Under the pieces are notes generated by a model, which saw only the letters and a program-made list of their open reading frames with translations, was not told the origin of the DNA and did not search any database. Shown here piece by piece: positions 47,701 through 59,555 of a DNA stretch of 64,000 nt. Made by a program: the position numbers and the translations under genes. The DNA is from Paramyrothecium sp. XJ0827 (lineage: Eukaryota > Ascomycota > Sordariomycetes > Hypocreales > Stachybotryaceae), in contig JAJFPB010000007.1 in assembly GCA_020881915.1 (NCBI GenBank), positions 3,286,001 through 3,350,000 of the forward strand, given 5' to 3'. Positions within the stretch are counted from its first letter, which is position 1; every line of letters begins with the position of its first letter.

Positions 47701-49086
47701 TCTATGAATGGGCAAGGCGGTGTGAGCGACTCCAAGTGGGCGATTCAATTGTTGGTGACGCAACTGTACGATCCCGAGGTTGATGTATGCGCTACTGCTG
47801 TCAAAATCCTGGAAAAGGCGTGCAACAGAAAGACATACTTGGAGTACATTGTCGAGTGCAGGCCCGCTCTCGACCATCTTGGCGAGATTGGAGCACCCCT
47901 GCTACTTCGGTTTTTATCTACATCGATTGGGTATCACTATCTTGACGGCTTGGACTACATCAGTAACGAAATGGACGACTGGTTCTTGGGACGAAACGAC
48001 ACATATGTAGGCGTCATTGAGGCTAGTCTATCGAAGGCTTTCCTCGGGGATTCAGACGAGCAGAACCAGCGGATTGTTGGGCTGTTTGACGACGTGGAGG
48101 CTGAGGACGAGTTCCACGACAGCCATGTCCCCCCTCACTTCTACAGGGAGCTTACGCGGACTCAAGAGGGATGCAAGCTACTTAGCGACAAAGGCCATTT
48201 CGAGGAGTTTGCTTCGACGATCCGCGAATTTGGCTTGCAATGCGAGGATACAGAGATGCTGACCAAGGTCAAGGGCTGTCTGTGGGCGGTAGGCAATGTT
48301 GGATCCATGGAGCTGGGTGCCCCTTTTCTAGAGGCAAGCGACGTGGTTGAGCAAATATTGAAGATTGCAGAGACGCATCAGGTGATGAGTCTGAGAGGCA
48401 CTGCCTTTTTCGTTCTTGGCTTGATCTCCCGCTCGACTCATGGCTTAGAAATCCTCTCGGAGCATGGTTGGGATGCAAACACGACGCCGATGGGGACTTC
48501 TCTAGGTTTCTGCATTCCGGGTAACCTGTCAAAACTGTTCTCCGTGGCTCCTTGGCGGCATGAGAACGCCGCGTCTGTCAAACTGCTCAGCACTCAACGT
48601 ACATGTCATGAGCCACCCCCGAGACGGCCTACAAGACCGCCCCTGGAGCCATCAGAGATGCCGCTGGTGCTCAGTGAAGCCGACATGAATGAGCGGATTC
48701 TGGAGCTCATCACGGACCTAGGCAACATGGTATTGTACAAGAAGGCGCTGACGGAGCTTCAAAAATTGAAGCAGCGGAAGCCAAGTGCTTTCCGGAGCCA
48801 AGAGTTCTTCAAGGCAGTCATGGCCCTGATGGAGTGGAATCACTACCGACTGGGCGTGCGCCGGATGGTCATCGATCTCTTTGAGAAGAACGTGATGCGG
48901 CAAATCGTGTTTGACGAGGATGAGAGCGAGAGCAGTGAGGATGGCGGTGGACAAATCGAGAATGGCAGCGCCGATGCTAGCTCGAGCGACGACAGGACCG
49001 AAAGGCAGAGGAGCGTGAGCGAGCCGGCGGAGGTAGCCTCGAATCTCATGCCGGCGCCGCTGAAACTGAAGCCAACGCGTTCGTAG
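44777..49086 (+). CDS. TORC2 subunit Rictor/Ste16 (Avo3)
   Basis: Scaffold of TOR complex 2, acting at the plasma membrane in cell polarity and AGC-kinase activation. Exons 44777-45765, 45815-47315 and 47371-49086 (introns 49 and 55 nt) give 1401 aa. N-terminus Ser/Gly/Pro-rich, then a coiled HR1-like segment (LSALKDRLNRELKIKEGSE). The Rictor N-terminal armadillo region starts around residue 240 (LAELLQALEVEGMMPEYY, VEREQALKFVRAFLDV). The middle has CWGYLPMIGVLSSDPKGL and GCLWAVGNVGSMELGAPFL, typical of Rictor_M/V. The C-terminus is acidic/Ser-rich (DEDESESSEDGGG). At intron 1 a second in-frame acceptor 18 nt downstream also works. Start chosen as the first Met of the frame; an upstream exon cannot be excluded. 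Confidence 0.93.
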
Positions 49087-50051
49087 GGGTCCACGGCCCT
49101 CCGTCGCACATGGGGCAAGCATGGAAGACTAGACGTTCAGTCGTCGGGCATGTAAGACAAATGAGGGTTGAGATTTGGTTTCACGTCAGGGGTTCATCTC
49201 CGAAGCACAATGTTTGAGCCGATGAATTCCATGTATATAGAGGGTCAAAGAAAACACCGAGAAGTGGCTTGGTTACGGATCAACTTGGAAGCGTGGAGTC
49301 ATTAAGGGGATAAAGAGGCGCATGGCAGGGCCGGTCAGGACAGCACGAAAGAGAGGGGGTCCTCGGGCCTTCATCGCGAGGCGCACTCCTCTGGCGTTTT
49401 GGTTAGGAAAATACAAGACTTTCCCTCTGTGACAGTCGACAACTGCCTTGCGATTCGAGCCGTGAAGCGGTTCTATTGATACTTGCGAGATGTTCTTCCT
49501 CGCCGAGGCTCGAAATGGGCAGTACTGTATGATTGAATGGAGAAGTCGGCATCTTATTACCGTGCGTTACGTTGCAGCGAGTTTTTGATGACGCCAATGT
49601 AAGAGTTTGGAAAAGCCGCCCCACCAAACCTCCGATGTGAGGGAATATGAGAATCATGAAAAGTAAAAAATTAAAATAAAATAAAATATTACAAAAGCCT
49701 TATCAAGTCTCATAAAGTCTTATAAAGTCCTTGTAAAAATCGTACAAGAATCTTATAAATTTGTATCCATATGTAATTCTCTATTCAAAATGTACACTCT
49801 TAACTTTTTTACAGTTTCCCATACTTCATTTCTAGTTTTTATGAAGACAAGAATTAGTAGCGTTTAGAAGGCTTGGTTTTGGGGGGGGGCCCTCTCAGTT
49901 TGGTGGATATGTACTTGACCTGGTAAAATATAACTTTGGGCGCAACGAAAACCCGACCTCGACAGGACGAGCTCTAGCGATCGAAGCGAAGTCGAATTCT
50001 CAGTTTCTTTCTCCTCCGCTGCGCGTAAAAGAGCCTTGACCTCCGCTCAAC
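49087..50051. other. intergenic with AT-rich island
   Basis: 3' region of Rictor, then an AT-rich block at about 49655-49870 with repeated AAGTCTTATAAAGTCC-like words and A/T runs. A G9 run lies at about 49881. Right end is the THI20 leader. No gene seen. Confidence 0.5.
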
Positions 50052-52566
50052 ATGGTGCAGGGACGGGTGCTGGTCATCGCCGGCTCCGACAGCTCAGGCG
50101 GGGCGTAAGTCGATGCTTTGCACTCTTTGATACCTCTCTCTACCACTCTCACTGTCTCTTACCTCCTCTCTATCAATTCCTTTCGTGCGCGAGAGAGAGC
50201 CCTCTGCTTTGAATACTTTTGCTGCCATGGCCGTGGGCCTACGCTCCGTGAGAAAAAACAGCATCATGCTAACGCTTCGTCCTCGTCTCGCAGCGGCCTC
50301 GAGGCCGACCAAAAGGTCGTCGCCGCCCACGGCTGCTACGCCATGACGGCCACGACGGCCCTGACGGCGCAGAACACGCGGGGCGTCAGGAGCATACACA
50401 ACATACCCGCGGGCTTCGTGCGGGAGCAGATCGACGCCTGCATCGAGGACATTGGCGTCGACGTCGTGAAAACCGGTGAGCCTTTGCCTCCGTCATACGG
50501 CCCAAAAGTCGACGCCAACACGCACATATCCAAGTGGATGCCATGAAGTTCCGATTACTTTGTTGTATCTTGAACGCCAATGAAGCTTACATGGAAAACT
50601 GCAGGAATGCTTGCTACAGCCGATACCATCGAGATGGTCGCCAAGGTTGTTCAAGATCACAAGATAGCCACCCTCGTGGTTGACCCGGTATGTCCATCCG
50701 AAAAGCCTGGACCTCCCTGCTCACGCCCATCTAACCTCGCAAACCCCAAGGTCATGGCGTCCACGTCCGGCGCCCAGCTCCTCCCCGAGGATGCCATCCA
50801 GCAGCTCACCCAGCACCTGCTCCCGCACACCACCATCCTCACGCCCAACATCCCCGAGGCGAGGCTGCTCCTCGCCAAGCGCGACGGGCCGGGCGGCGCC
50901 GCCGTCCGGATCGCCTCCGTCGCCGACCTCGAGGCCGTCGCCCGCCGGATCCAGGCCATGGGCCCGCGGTGGGTGCTCGTCAAGGGCGGGCACCTGCCCT
51001 TCACCGAGGGCCTCGTCGTCGCGGACGCGCCCGAGCAGCGGCGCCTCGTCGTGGACGTGCTCGTCGGGCCGGGCGACGAGAAGCTGGTGGTGAAGAGCCC
51101 GTATCAGGAGAGCACGAGCACGCACGGCACGGGCTGTTCTTTGGCATGTAAGTTTATTTGCCCCCATCACCCGCACGGGATGGACGCGCAGGCATAGCTC
51201 GTCTTTTCGTCCTGCTTCTTAGTCAATTGGCTCAGAAAGACTGACCCGGCAACACAGCTGCAATCGCCTCCAACCTCGCAAAGGGCCTGAGCATGCCCGA
51301 GGCGGTTCGGTTGGCGTGCCGATACATCGAGGCTGGCATCCGCACGGCGCCGAACCTGGGCAGCGGCCACGGGCCCCTGAACCACTTCCACTCGACTTCC
51401 TCGCTTCCGTTCACGCGGTGAGTTCACTCCGACCGCTCCGGGTTCGGTACAGCAGATTCTGATATTCTTGTTCCAGCGGATACTTCGTGGAGTACCTCCT
51501 CAACCGCCCCGAGGTCGCCGCCGTGTGGAAGACATTCGTGCACCACCCCTTCGTCATGGCCCTCGGCAACGGCCGCCTGCCGCTGGAGTCCTTCAAGGGA
51601 TACATGATCCAGGACTACCTCTTCCTTGTACGGCTTCCGAAATGAGGCGCGGGGAGGGCGGGCTTCGTCTTTCTGCGACACATTGCTGACGGGGCACACA
51701 TCAGATTCACTTCGCGCGGGCTAACTCCCTGGCGGGATACAAGACGAATGACGTTGACAAGATCACCAGGGTACGCATGCCCTCGTTGCTGTTGCTTGTG
51801 ACCTCCAGTCCATGAGCTAACAGCGGTGATGATAGTCGGCCGAGCTAGTCGGCCACATCATGGAAGAAACACAGCTACACATCAAGTACTGCGAGACCCT
51901 CAACGTCCCCCTTTCCGAGCTCAAGTCCGCCCAGGAGCTCCAAGGCAAGTCCATTCCCGCGCCCGTCCTCGCGAGTCCTTCTTTTTTCTTCCCCCCCGGC
52001 GCCCCGCCCTGCCACCCAAACGCCCTTCACCCAAGCGTCTGCAGAACCACGCTTTAGCACAGGCCCGATAGGCTAACGCATCCCGGGGTCCCAAACAGCC
52101 TGCACCGCCTACACCCGCTACGTCCTCGACATCGGCCAGAGCCAGGACTGGCTCGCCCTCCAGGTCGCTCTGGCCCCGTGCCTGCTCGGCTACGGTGCCG
52201 TGGCGCGGATGCTCTGCGACGACGCTGCGACCGAGCGGGACGGCAACCCGTACTGGCCGTGGATCGAGGCCTACGTGTCCGACGAGTACTTCGCCTCTGT
52301 GAAGGTTCTATCTGGTCCGTCGCCGCCCCCGAGGTCCCAACTTGCTTTTCCGTTCTCTCTGCTGACTGTTTTGTTTTCCGTCTTTGTCCCCTGCAGACCT
52401 GCTGGAGAAATACATTCCAGAGCAGTCGCCGAGCCGCATAGAGGAGCTCGTCCAGATCTTCATTCACGCCACTAGAGTGAGTTCGGCAAATCGGCCAGAT
52501 TTTGAACCCTCTCGCTAACCGAGTCAGATGGAGATTGGCTTCTGGGAGATGTTTCCTTCCCAGTGA
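50052..52566 (+). CDS. THI20: HMP/HMP-P kinase fused to TenA thiaminase II
   Basis: Thiamine pyrimidine pathway: phosphorylates hydroxymethylpyrimidine twice (ThiD domain) and hydrolyses thiamine products (TenA domain). Eleven exons: 50052-50104, 50294-50475, 50605-50687, 50751-51147, 51258-51417, 51477-51627, 51705-51770, 51836-51944, 52099-52314, 52397-52476, 52528-52566; sum 512 codons (511 aa, yeast Thi20 551). ThiD: VLVIAGSDSSGGAGLEADQK at the N-terminus, TTALTAQNTRGV, and the GTGCSLASAIA loop at about residue 230. TenA starts near residue 290 (FTRGYFVEYLL) with IHFARANSLAGYKTND and the C-terminal MEIGFWEMF glutamate. Intron 8 is GC-AG (donor CAAG/GCAAGT). Intron 9 uses a GTCCGT donor, chosen because it keeps phase into DLLEKYIPEQ. 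No thiamine riboswitch is visible in the introns. Confidence 0.95.
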
Positions 52567-52898
52567 AGGGAAAAGGGGGGGGCGGTCGGAAGACCGCTAG
52601 TAGGAATGGTGAAACGTTTCATCGTCACCATGGCACGGGTAAATGAGGCCCGACTAGCTCGTCTGAACAGCTGTAGCGACATGGGAACGAATAGACAGTC
52701 GAGGCGGGCAGGATGGAGGAAGTTGCAAGTCTAGGTGTGTTCTAGATTACAGGTCTTACAAAGTTCTAGCTATGCTGTGTAACGTAGATCTAGCTGTGCA
52801 GAATGACGCTCTGAAACAGGCATTTTTTACATTTTTTGGTCTGTTTTGTATGTGCAGAAAAGGGTATGTGTTCCTAGCATAACGCGCCCGCTTCTTTC
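52567..52898. other. convergent intergenic
   Basis: 3' regions of THI20 and the membrane-protein gene; a few T-rich stretches (52826-52840). Nothing else. Confidence 0.5.
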
Positions 52899-54823
52899 TC
52901 ACCTCGTCCCCTGCGCTGATGTAGCGTCCAAATTCACGTTCACCCGCCGGGGCTCCTCCCCGTCGGGCATCATCATCCTGTACTCCTCCTCATCCGGCAG
53001 CGCCGGTACCGGTGGAACGTCGCTGTCGTCGCTGCGCTGCTTCTCCCGCTTGATACGACCTGTTTGTTGACGCACCCACGAATTGATGGTACGGAAGCGT
53101 GCTGGTTGGTCTTCTGACGCTTCCGTGTACCATGTATCTCGGTTCGTTGATACGGTCCGAGCACTCAAGCGTCGCGGATTTGACGTAGGTGGTGGTGGTC
53201 GCAGCTGAGTTGACGCGGCAGCGTCTAGTGTATTGTTCGCTGTCGACAGTGGCATGATCATGTCGCCATCGCCAAACCCAGAAGACAACGACGACACTTC
53301 GCTCGTGCGCTTGTAATACGGTGGAGTAGTGCGCAATGTGTCGTTGAAATGACCCAAGGATGACGATAAGGAGAGCCCATTCGCTTTATGTCCGGGGCGT
53401 CCGTCGCCCTCTGTCCAAGTAGTCCAGAATTCATTGCCGTTGGGGTCGATATGGGCTGGTGGTATCGCGACAGCCAGCTGCGCCGGCGCAAAGTACTGGG
53501 ATCCGACTGACCGTCGCTGGATGGCGTCTGGCTGCGTTGACTCCAACTGCATCTGCTTTTCGTCAAAGCTGGGTGCAGTGCTGGGTGCACTTTCTACGGT
53601 CCACTCGCGATCTCGTGATGACTTTCTCGAGATCTTGCTCAGGGAAAACAACTTCCGAAACCGGCCAGGTTTCCGCGGGGGTGAAGGAGGAATGCCTCTC
53701 TCCAAGCGCTTCTTGTGCCGGTACTTTTTGAAATACCACCACACGAAGCCTAGAAAAGCGGCAATCACGACAATACCACCTATTCAGGGTTAGGGCGCCA
53801 GTTTCAACCGTCATACTGGGTCAACTTACCAATGGATCCCAAGGCATGCATTGCCGCATGTGTAGGCTGTATGTGGTGCACACCGGGTCTATCATTATCG
53901 CGATCCCTCTCGGATCTATCTGCCGGCACCGATTCTGTAGGCTGACTAGGTGTTGATGTTGCATCGTCGGTATCAGTCGGTCTGTCAACTCCCTTCCTAA
54001 TCTCTGATGGCAGGATCGGAAGAGCAATGACAGGCGTGGTAATGAGAGGCGCGGTTGAGGTTGACGTAGAAGTTGACGTAGAAGTTGACGAGGACGTATC
54101 CGTAGATTCTGGGTTTCCTACAGTGACTGTAGTCAAGGGAGCACCCGACTCGGTGGAGGTCGATTGAGATGTCGTTTCTGCAGGTATCTCAGTAGAACTA
54201 CTGGAAGAAGGTCCAGGCAGAGGCTGTAAGTTGTTAGTATTTCCATTTGTGCTTGGCAAGGTTCCTGAACCCACCTGAAAGGTTGTTGTAGGTTCCGGTT
54301 CGAACGTGGTTGATTCCGTCGATGGCGGAGGCGGCAGCTCAATGGAAGTCGATTCGGACAGTGGGGGAGGAGGCTCAGTTGAAGTTGACTCCGGTGGAGG
54401 AGGTGGTGGTGGTGGTGGTGGCGGAGGTGGGGGAACCGAAGTCGTCGGAGCTGGAGGAGGCACAGCCGGCAGAGCGGGCACAGTGGAAGGTTCAGGCGCC
54501 GCGCGAGTACGTGTAGCAACTCGTGTGCTGGAGGCGTCGTCTTCGGAGCCACTTGTATCACGCCGACTCAAACGGTCCGAGCCTTGAGCTGCGGTCGATC
54601 TGCCCTCGACGTTCCTCTTCTTCACAGTACCAGCATTTTCCGCGTTCCTTTCTTGACGGCTACGGGACAGCCAGCGCCGCGGCTTTGACCCTTGCTCGAG
54701 TTCTTCTTCGTCGCTTTCATCACCTCTGGTCCAGGATGGCATGCTCCTGGGGTCGACCTCTCCTTCAAAGACGGTCCGCTTGCGGACCGGACGAGGCTCT
54801 TGCCTCTCGGCGAGGGGGACCAT
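52899..54823 (-). CDS. single-pass membrane protein with Pro/Ser/Thr-rich ectodomain
   Basis: Exons 54823-53830 and 53779-52899 (intron 50 nt) give 624 aa. The first 310 residues are charged, then Pro-rich (a run of about 14 Pro near residue 130) and Ser/Thr-rich (STSTSTSTSTS), likely O-glycosylated if exported. One transmembrane helix, GSIGGIVVIAAFLGFVWW, is split by the intron; it is followed by basic YFKKYRHKKR and a 270-residue Ser/Pro-rich tail, so N-out/C-in topology is expected. No signal peptide is seen at the N-terminus, so a 5' exon may be missing. Architecture resembles fungal wall-sensor-like proteins, but I recognise no family. Confidence 0.75.
54393..54434 (-). repeat. GGT/GGA microsatellite (poly-Pro codons)
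   Basis: On + a run of GGT/GGA triplets, read on minus as CCN codons of the poly-proline tract of the membrane protein. A separate 12-bp repeat GTAGAAGTTGAC (54062-54092) encodes its STST tract. Confidence 0.8.
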
Positions 54824-57800
54824 GGCTGAGTAGTGACGATGAGAATGTTGATGAGGACCTTGATCGTGACAAGCCAGTTGTATCTCTCAATCCATATTTG
54901 GCACCACGGTGGCCAAGGAAGGTTCTCGAAAGCGGGAAGGAAGCCCAGGGTTCGACGTAGATTATAAGAATCGGCAGTCCAGGCCAACAAAATAATATAG
55001 GATATCAAGATAAAACAAACGATGGAGAAGGACCAGCCCCGGAAACGAAAAGAAGTAATAGCGAAACAGGCGTCAGTCGCTGCACCTTGAGATCATCGAG
55101 TGAAGACGATGGTCTTGAGAGAAGAGAAAAAGAGGGTTGGGTGAGGACGAGGACCAAATGAGGAAAAGGAGAGCAGAGTCGATGGCATAGCACCGACTGG
55201 AAGCGGAGCGCGAGGACGGGCAGAGGTGAAGATGGTGTCTGCCGTACAGCCGTAGCCCCCACATGCCGAAGCGGTCCAGACACCACGGTCGTCGTCTCAA
55301 ACTGGGGAGAAGAGGCCGCTCAAGGCAAGCAGCCCGTCGACACTACCCCGTCTTGGCTACATCAGGGGCTGCATGTCTGTTGTCTGTAGAGCGATCCTGA
55401 AGGGCAGGGCAGGGCACGCAGGTCCGGGCGAGCCCAAGGTGAGGCCGCAACAGCACGGCAGTCAGCGATTAGCAAGAGGCGCAGAGCAGAGTCGCAGTGG
55501 GCAGAGTCAAGGTGTGACGAGCCCTGACGTCTCAGTCGATGGATGAGCGTTTCAGAAGCGGTTGCGGACAGGGATGGGGCCGCCAACACGGAGGCGAAGA
55601 GCCAATAGGACTCGTGCGGAGGTTACGAGGCCAGCAGCACCAGTGCCGCAGAAGACGTGCTAGCCCGCCTAGCTTGCCGGAGCTTTTCTGCGTGGAAGGG
55701 TTACTGAAGGTAGACTAGAAGCGATCTTCATGGGGACCGGCGAATCGGAGGGTCCTCGTCGTATAGTAAAGACAGCCTGTGGGCCTGGGTCATGCTGTTT
55801 TGTTTTGTTGGGTGCGTAAAGCAAGGCAGGGAAGGACGTTTGTGGTCGTAACGTTGGACTCTTAACGTTAGCTGGTCGCTGCACGTGTGAACTGAACCCC
55901 CCGCCGTTTCCCACAGAATGGGTGCCCCTTTCCCCCCTGCGCCCGGCAGAGCCAGCCAAGCTCCCGCGCCTTGCCCGAAATGCACTGGCCTTGGGGGCCA
56001 GAAAGCCAATCGCAACTACAACAACTGGCCATTGTTTTGTTACACCGCGACGCCGAGTTCAGACGTGCCAAGCACACTCCCGCCTCACGAGCACGCGTTC
56101 GCCGTGGCCTACTATTCTATTCTAAAGCATAAATAGTGCCGGGTTTTATCCTGACTCTAACCACTCGCGCAATCTTGACATGTCATCTGTATTTAAGTGC
56201 CAGACCACGAAGTAAGTCTCTTGTGAGATGCCCTGCCGCCTTAGCTCGTTTACAATCTGCTATGCAGTCCTTGAGCCTCGAGCAAAGCAACATGTACTAG
56301 ACATCGCAACCCGGAACCGGGCATCTAAGCGTTATATAGGTAGCACCTGGCGAAGAGTTGCTCGCAGTCTCAGCTACTTCTGGTCGCGGTGTGATTAAGA
56401 ATCGTTAGACATAGGAGCCAGGCATCTTCTTTTTCCTTCGGAACGTGGAGCCCCAGCCTTGATTCATTTAGAACAGTCGATGGGGGAACTCCCTCTGGCA
56501 CGTTTCTTTGCCATGTTCGCGATGAAGGAGAGGTCCACGTCTTGACTTGAATGACGACTTAGATGGAGCCCGATGTAATCAGAAAGGAAAAAAATTTAAA
56601 AGCCGGAATTCAATAGAATGTCTGCAAATCGAAGACCTTGGAAAGGTAAAGTAGCGAAGCGGACTGATGTATAAGTCTGTTCACGGGAAACCACATGCCA
56701 TCTCTGCCAGGGATAACAGTATCGCCATTCTCTTTAAATAGTAACTTCAATAAGTAGCAGGTAGAGAGGTAGAGAGGCAGGGTGATCCTTTTGCTAGGTG
56801 CTTGGAGATACAGATTTTACTGTAAGCGACCTTACCTTGCTTACCTACGAGGAGGGAGGCTCATTTCGTAAGGGAGGGCGCAGTGACTGTCACAGCGCTT
56901 TAGCAACTGTACCAGGTGTTAGAGTAGCCAGGTGACGTCACGATTGCATTATATAAGCGGCGGGCAATCCAAGATACTCACGTAGACGCCATCCTGAGTG
57001 CTATCCTTTGCTATCCTTTGTCTTCCTCCAACATGTTACAGCGCTATGCGCAGCCCTCGCGACACCTTTTTCGCTAACACGCTTATAATTGTCGACAAGT
57101 CTAGCGCCCTGACAGAATCGATTGCGACACGATACGACCTCGGCTCGATGTTGAGTTTCTCACCCGCTACCAGCCCTCTCGACGCGCCTAAAGCCCGCTG
57201 GTAAAATCCAGACCACTAGCGAGACACTTACTGTGCCCCGTAAGCTGTTCATAACCCTCGGGAAAGCATTGTGATCCGCCGAGACGAGCCTCCACGGCCG
57301 CTACAAATCACCACCACTGCCGCAAAAGCGCCGACGTCTGGAGGGACCTGCGGCAAAGACGACACCGCCAGGAAGATGGTGTTGCAGGACTGCAGCCCGT
57401 AGCTAATCGGTGAAAACCATTCATGTGGTTCACAAAGGTGACACCTGGTGCTTAAGAGGACAGCTCTTGCAGCTTGCCTTCAGATACAATATCAGATGAT
57501 GTGAAGTGGTGAGGAGTGTTGTATCGACAATCTGAGATTGAGGTGACATCTATGAACAATTGTATCTCCGTATCTGTAATAGTATCCAACAGGCCGATTG
57601 AGGAAAGTGACGGCCATGTGTATACTGTATGTATGAGATCACATGCATCCATAGGTATTACCTTCATGTGTTCCTGCTCTGTACATCACCTCTGTTCCTT
57701 TCGTAGATCAAAGCGGGTTAAAGCGGGTTAAAGCTTCCTCCCTCTCCGATCTCGGCAGAGGCGGGGTGCCAACAAGCTGTCCCCGACTTCGCTCTGCCAT

Positions 57801-58074
57801 ACAGCTTTGTCGAATATATTCTTCAATTCATTTTCCAATCTTCCTTCCTACGATATCCCTCATTGCTCCTTCTTGAGCATCTTTGCTTATTAGTGGTTGA
57901 TACGAGCACGTTCGTCTTTGACGAGACAGAAGCCTCTTCTGTCATAACTCTTAACTTTTCACTTTCTCCGTCGGACCTCCCACCTCACACCTCCCACTTC
58001 GTCTTCGGCTCATTCTCGTGCTTCGTCACACCGACCCTTCTTTGGACGAACTCCGTCGAACAAGTCTTGCAATC
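54824..58074. other. 3.2 kb intergenic, possible decayed coding block
   Basis: No intact gene. Positions about 57030-57420 on + contain coding-like pieces in more than one frame separated by stops (for example LIIVDKSSALTES and, in another frame, SAETSLHGRYKSPPL), perhaps a relic. The pyrimidine-rich leader of the LEU2 gene begins near 57730. Confidence 0.45.
57711..57734. repeat. short tandem repeat in LEU2 promoter
   Basis: The 10-bp word AAGCGGGTTA occurs twice in direct tandem with a partial third unit, about 340 bp upstream of the LEU2 start. Could be a binding-site pair or slippage product. Confidence 0.6.
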
Positions 58075-59555
58075 ATGGCGGAACACAACATTGTTGTTTT
58101 TGCGGGCGACCACTGCGGCCCGGAGGTAACTAACTACCCCCCGAGCTTCCCCACCCTGGACTCTGGACAAAGAGAGGCTGACTTTGGTTATTGGCAGGTC
58201 ATTGCTGAGGCAGTCAAGGTACGAGTCTGGTATTTGCGATCTGCAATTGAGCACGTCTGACGCAGGATTCAGGTTATCAAGACGGTCGAGAAGCTGAGCC
58301 CGACTGCTGGCAAGTTCAATCTGCAGGACCACCTGCTCGGAGGGGTAAGTCGTCCCTCGACAACGGATCACGCGGGCCCAAAGACATCCACGAAAGACCT
58401 CTCTTGCTAATCTCGACATTTCTCTCCAGTGTTCCATCGACCAGACCGGCACCCCCCTCACAGACGAGGCCCTCGCCGCCGCCAAAGCTGCCGACGCCGT
58501 TCTCCTGGGCGCCATCGGCGGCCCCGAATGGGGCACCGGCGCCGTCCGTCCGGAGCAGGGCCTCCTGAAGCTACGCAGTGAGATGTGCGCCTATGGAAAC
58601 CTCCGTCCCTGCTTCTTCGCCTCCGACGCCCTCGTCGAGTCCTCCCCCTTGAAGGCGTCCGTCTGCCGCGGCACCGACATGATGTTGGTCCGGGAGTTAA
58701 CCTCAGGCCTGTATTTCGGAGAGCGAAAAGAGTACGATGGGCATAACGCGTTCGACACCACTGTTTATACGAAACCAGAAATTGAGCGTATCGCGCGGCT
58801 GGGCGGCCACCTGGCCAGGACTAGGGGAGAAACGCGGGTCATCTCGCTGGACAAGGCGAACGTGCTGGCGACAAGCAGACTCTGGCGTAGTGTGGTTGAC
58901 GAGGTCTACAAAAACGAGTTCCCCGATCTGAAGGTCGAGCATCAGCTTATTGATAGCGCGGCCATGATCATGGTCAAGAGCCCGACAAAGCTGAATGGCG
59001 TTTTGTTAGCGCCCAACTTGGCAGGTGAGCGAAGCTCCTCCACCACCTCGAAGGTGGTGTAGCTAACGAACTTTCAGGTGATATTCTCAGCGACGAGGCG
59101 AGCGCCATCACTGGAAGCATAGGGCTTCTCCCGAGCGCGAGTCTCTGCGGGATTCCGGGCTCTGCAGTGCCTTCCATCTGTGAACCGATTCATGGTGAGA
59201 CTCCTAGCTTCCACCCAAGCCCTCGTGTAGACATCAGTCACTAACGCACATAACAGGTAGCGCGCCGGATATATCAGGGCAAGGGATTGTCGTACGTCAA
59301 GACCCCGTTTCGGGCGATTCCTATTTCTTAGAACAGAGCTAATATCATTTCTAGAATCCCATTGGCACCATTCTTTCCGTGGCCATGATGTTCCGGTATT
59401 CTCTGAATCTTGCCCACGAGGCCAAAATCATTGAGGACGCGGTCCGCGCCGCCATCGACGCCGGGCTGAGAACCAAGGACATGGGCGGTAGCACGAGCAC
59501 CGTGGAAGCAGGAGATGCCATCGTTGCTGAGCTGGTCAAGATTCTCAAGGCGTGA
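58075..59555 (+). CDS. LEU2: 3-isopropylmalate dehydrogenase
   Basis: Oxidises and decarboxylates 3-isopropylmalate in leucine synthesis. Seven exons: 58075-58125, 58198-58218, 58273-58344, 58430-59024, 59078-59194, 59257-59291, 59355-59555; sum 364 codons (363 aa, family 360-370). Exon 2 is only seven codons. Landmarks: [62 protein letters not shown] (catalytic Tyr), [15 protein letters not shown] (catalytic Lys), GDILSDEAS (metal Asp) and [21 protein letters not shown]. Several positions differ from typical fungal enzymes ([36 protein letters not shown] with a shortened loop), so this may be a diverged second copy rather than the main leucine enzyme. Confidence 0.92.

Noticed and set aside
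50105..50293. THI20 intron 1 as a TPP riboswitch
   Set aside because: The conserved CUGAGA and thi-box segments are not seen; the intron is mainly CT-rich.
54300..54310. CCGGTTCGAAC, tRNA B-box-like
   Set aside because: Inside the coding sequence of the membrane protein; no A-box or acceptor stem.
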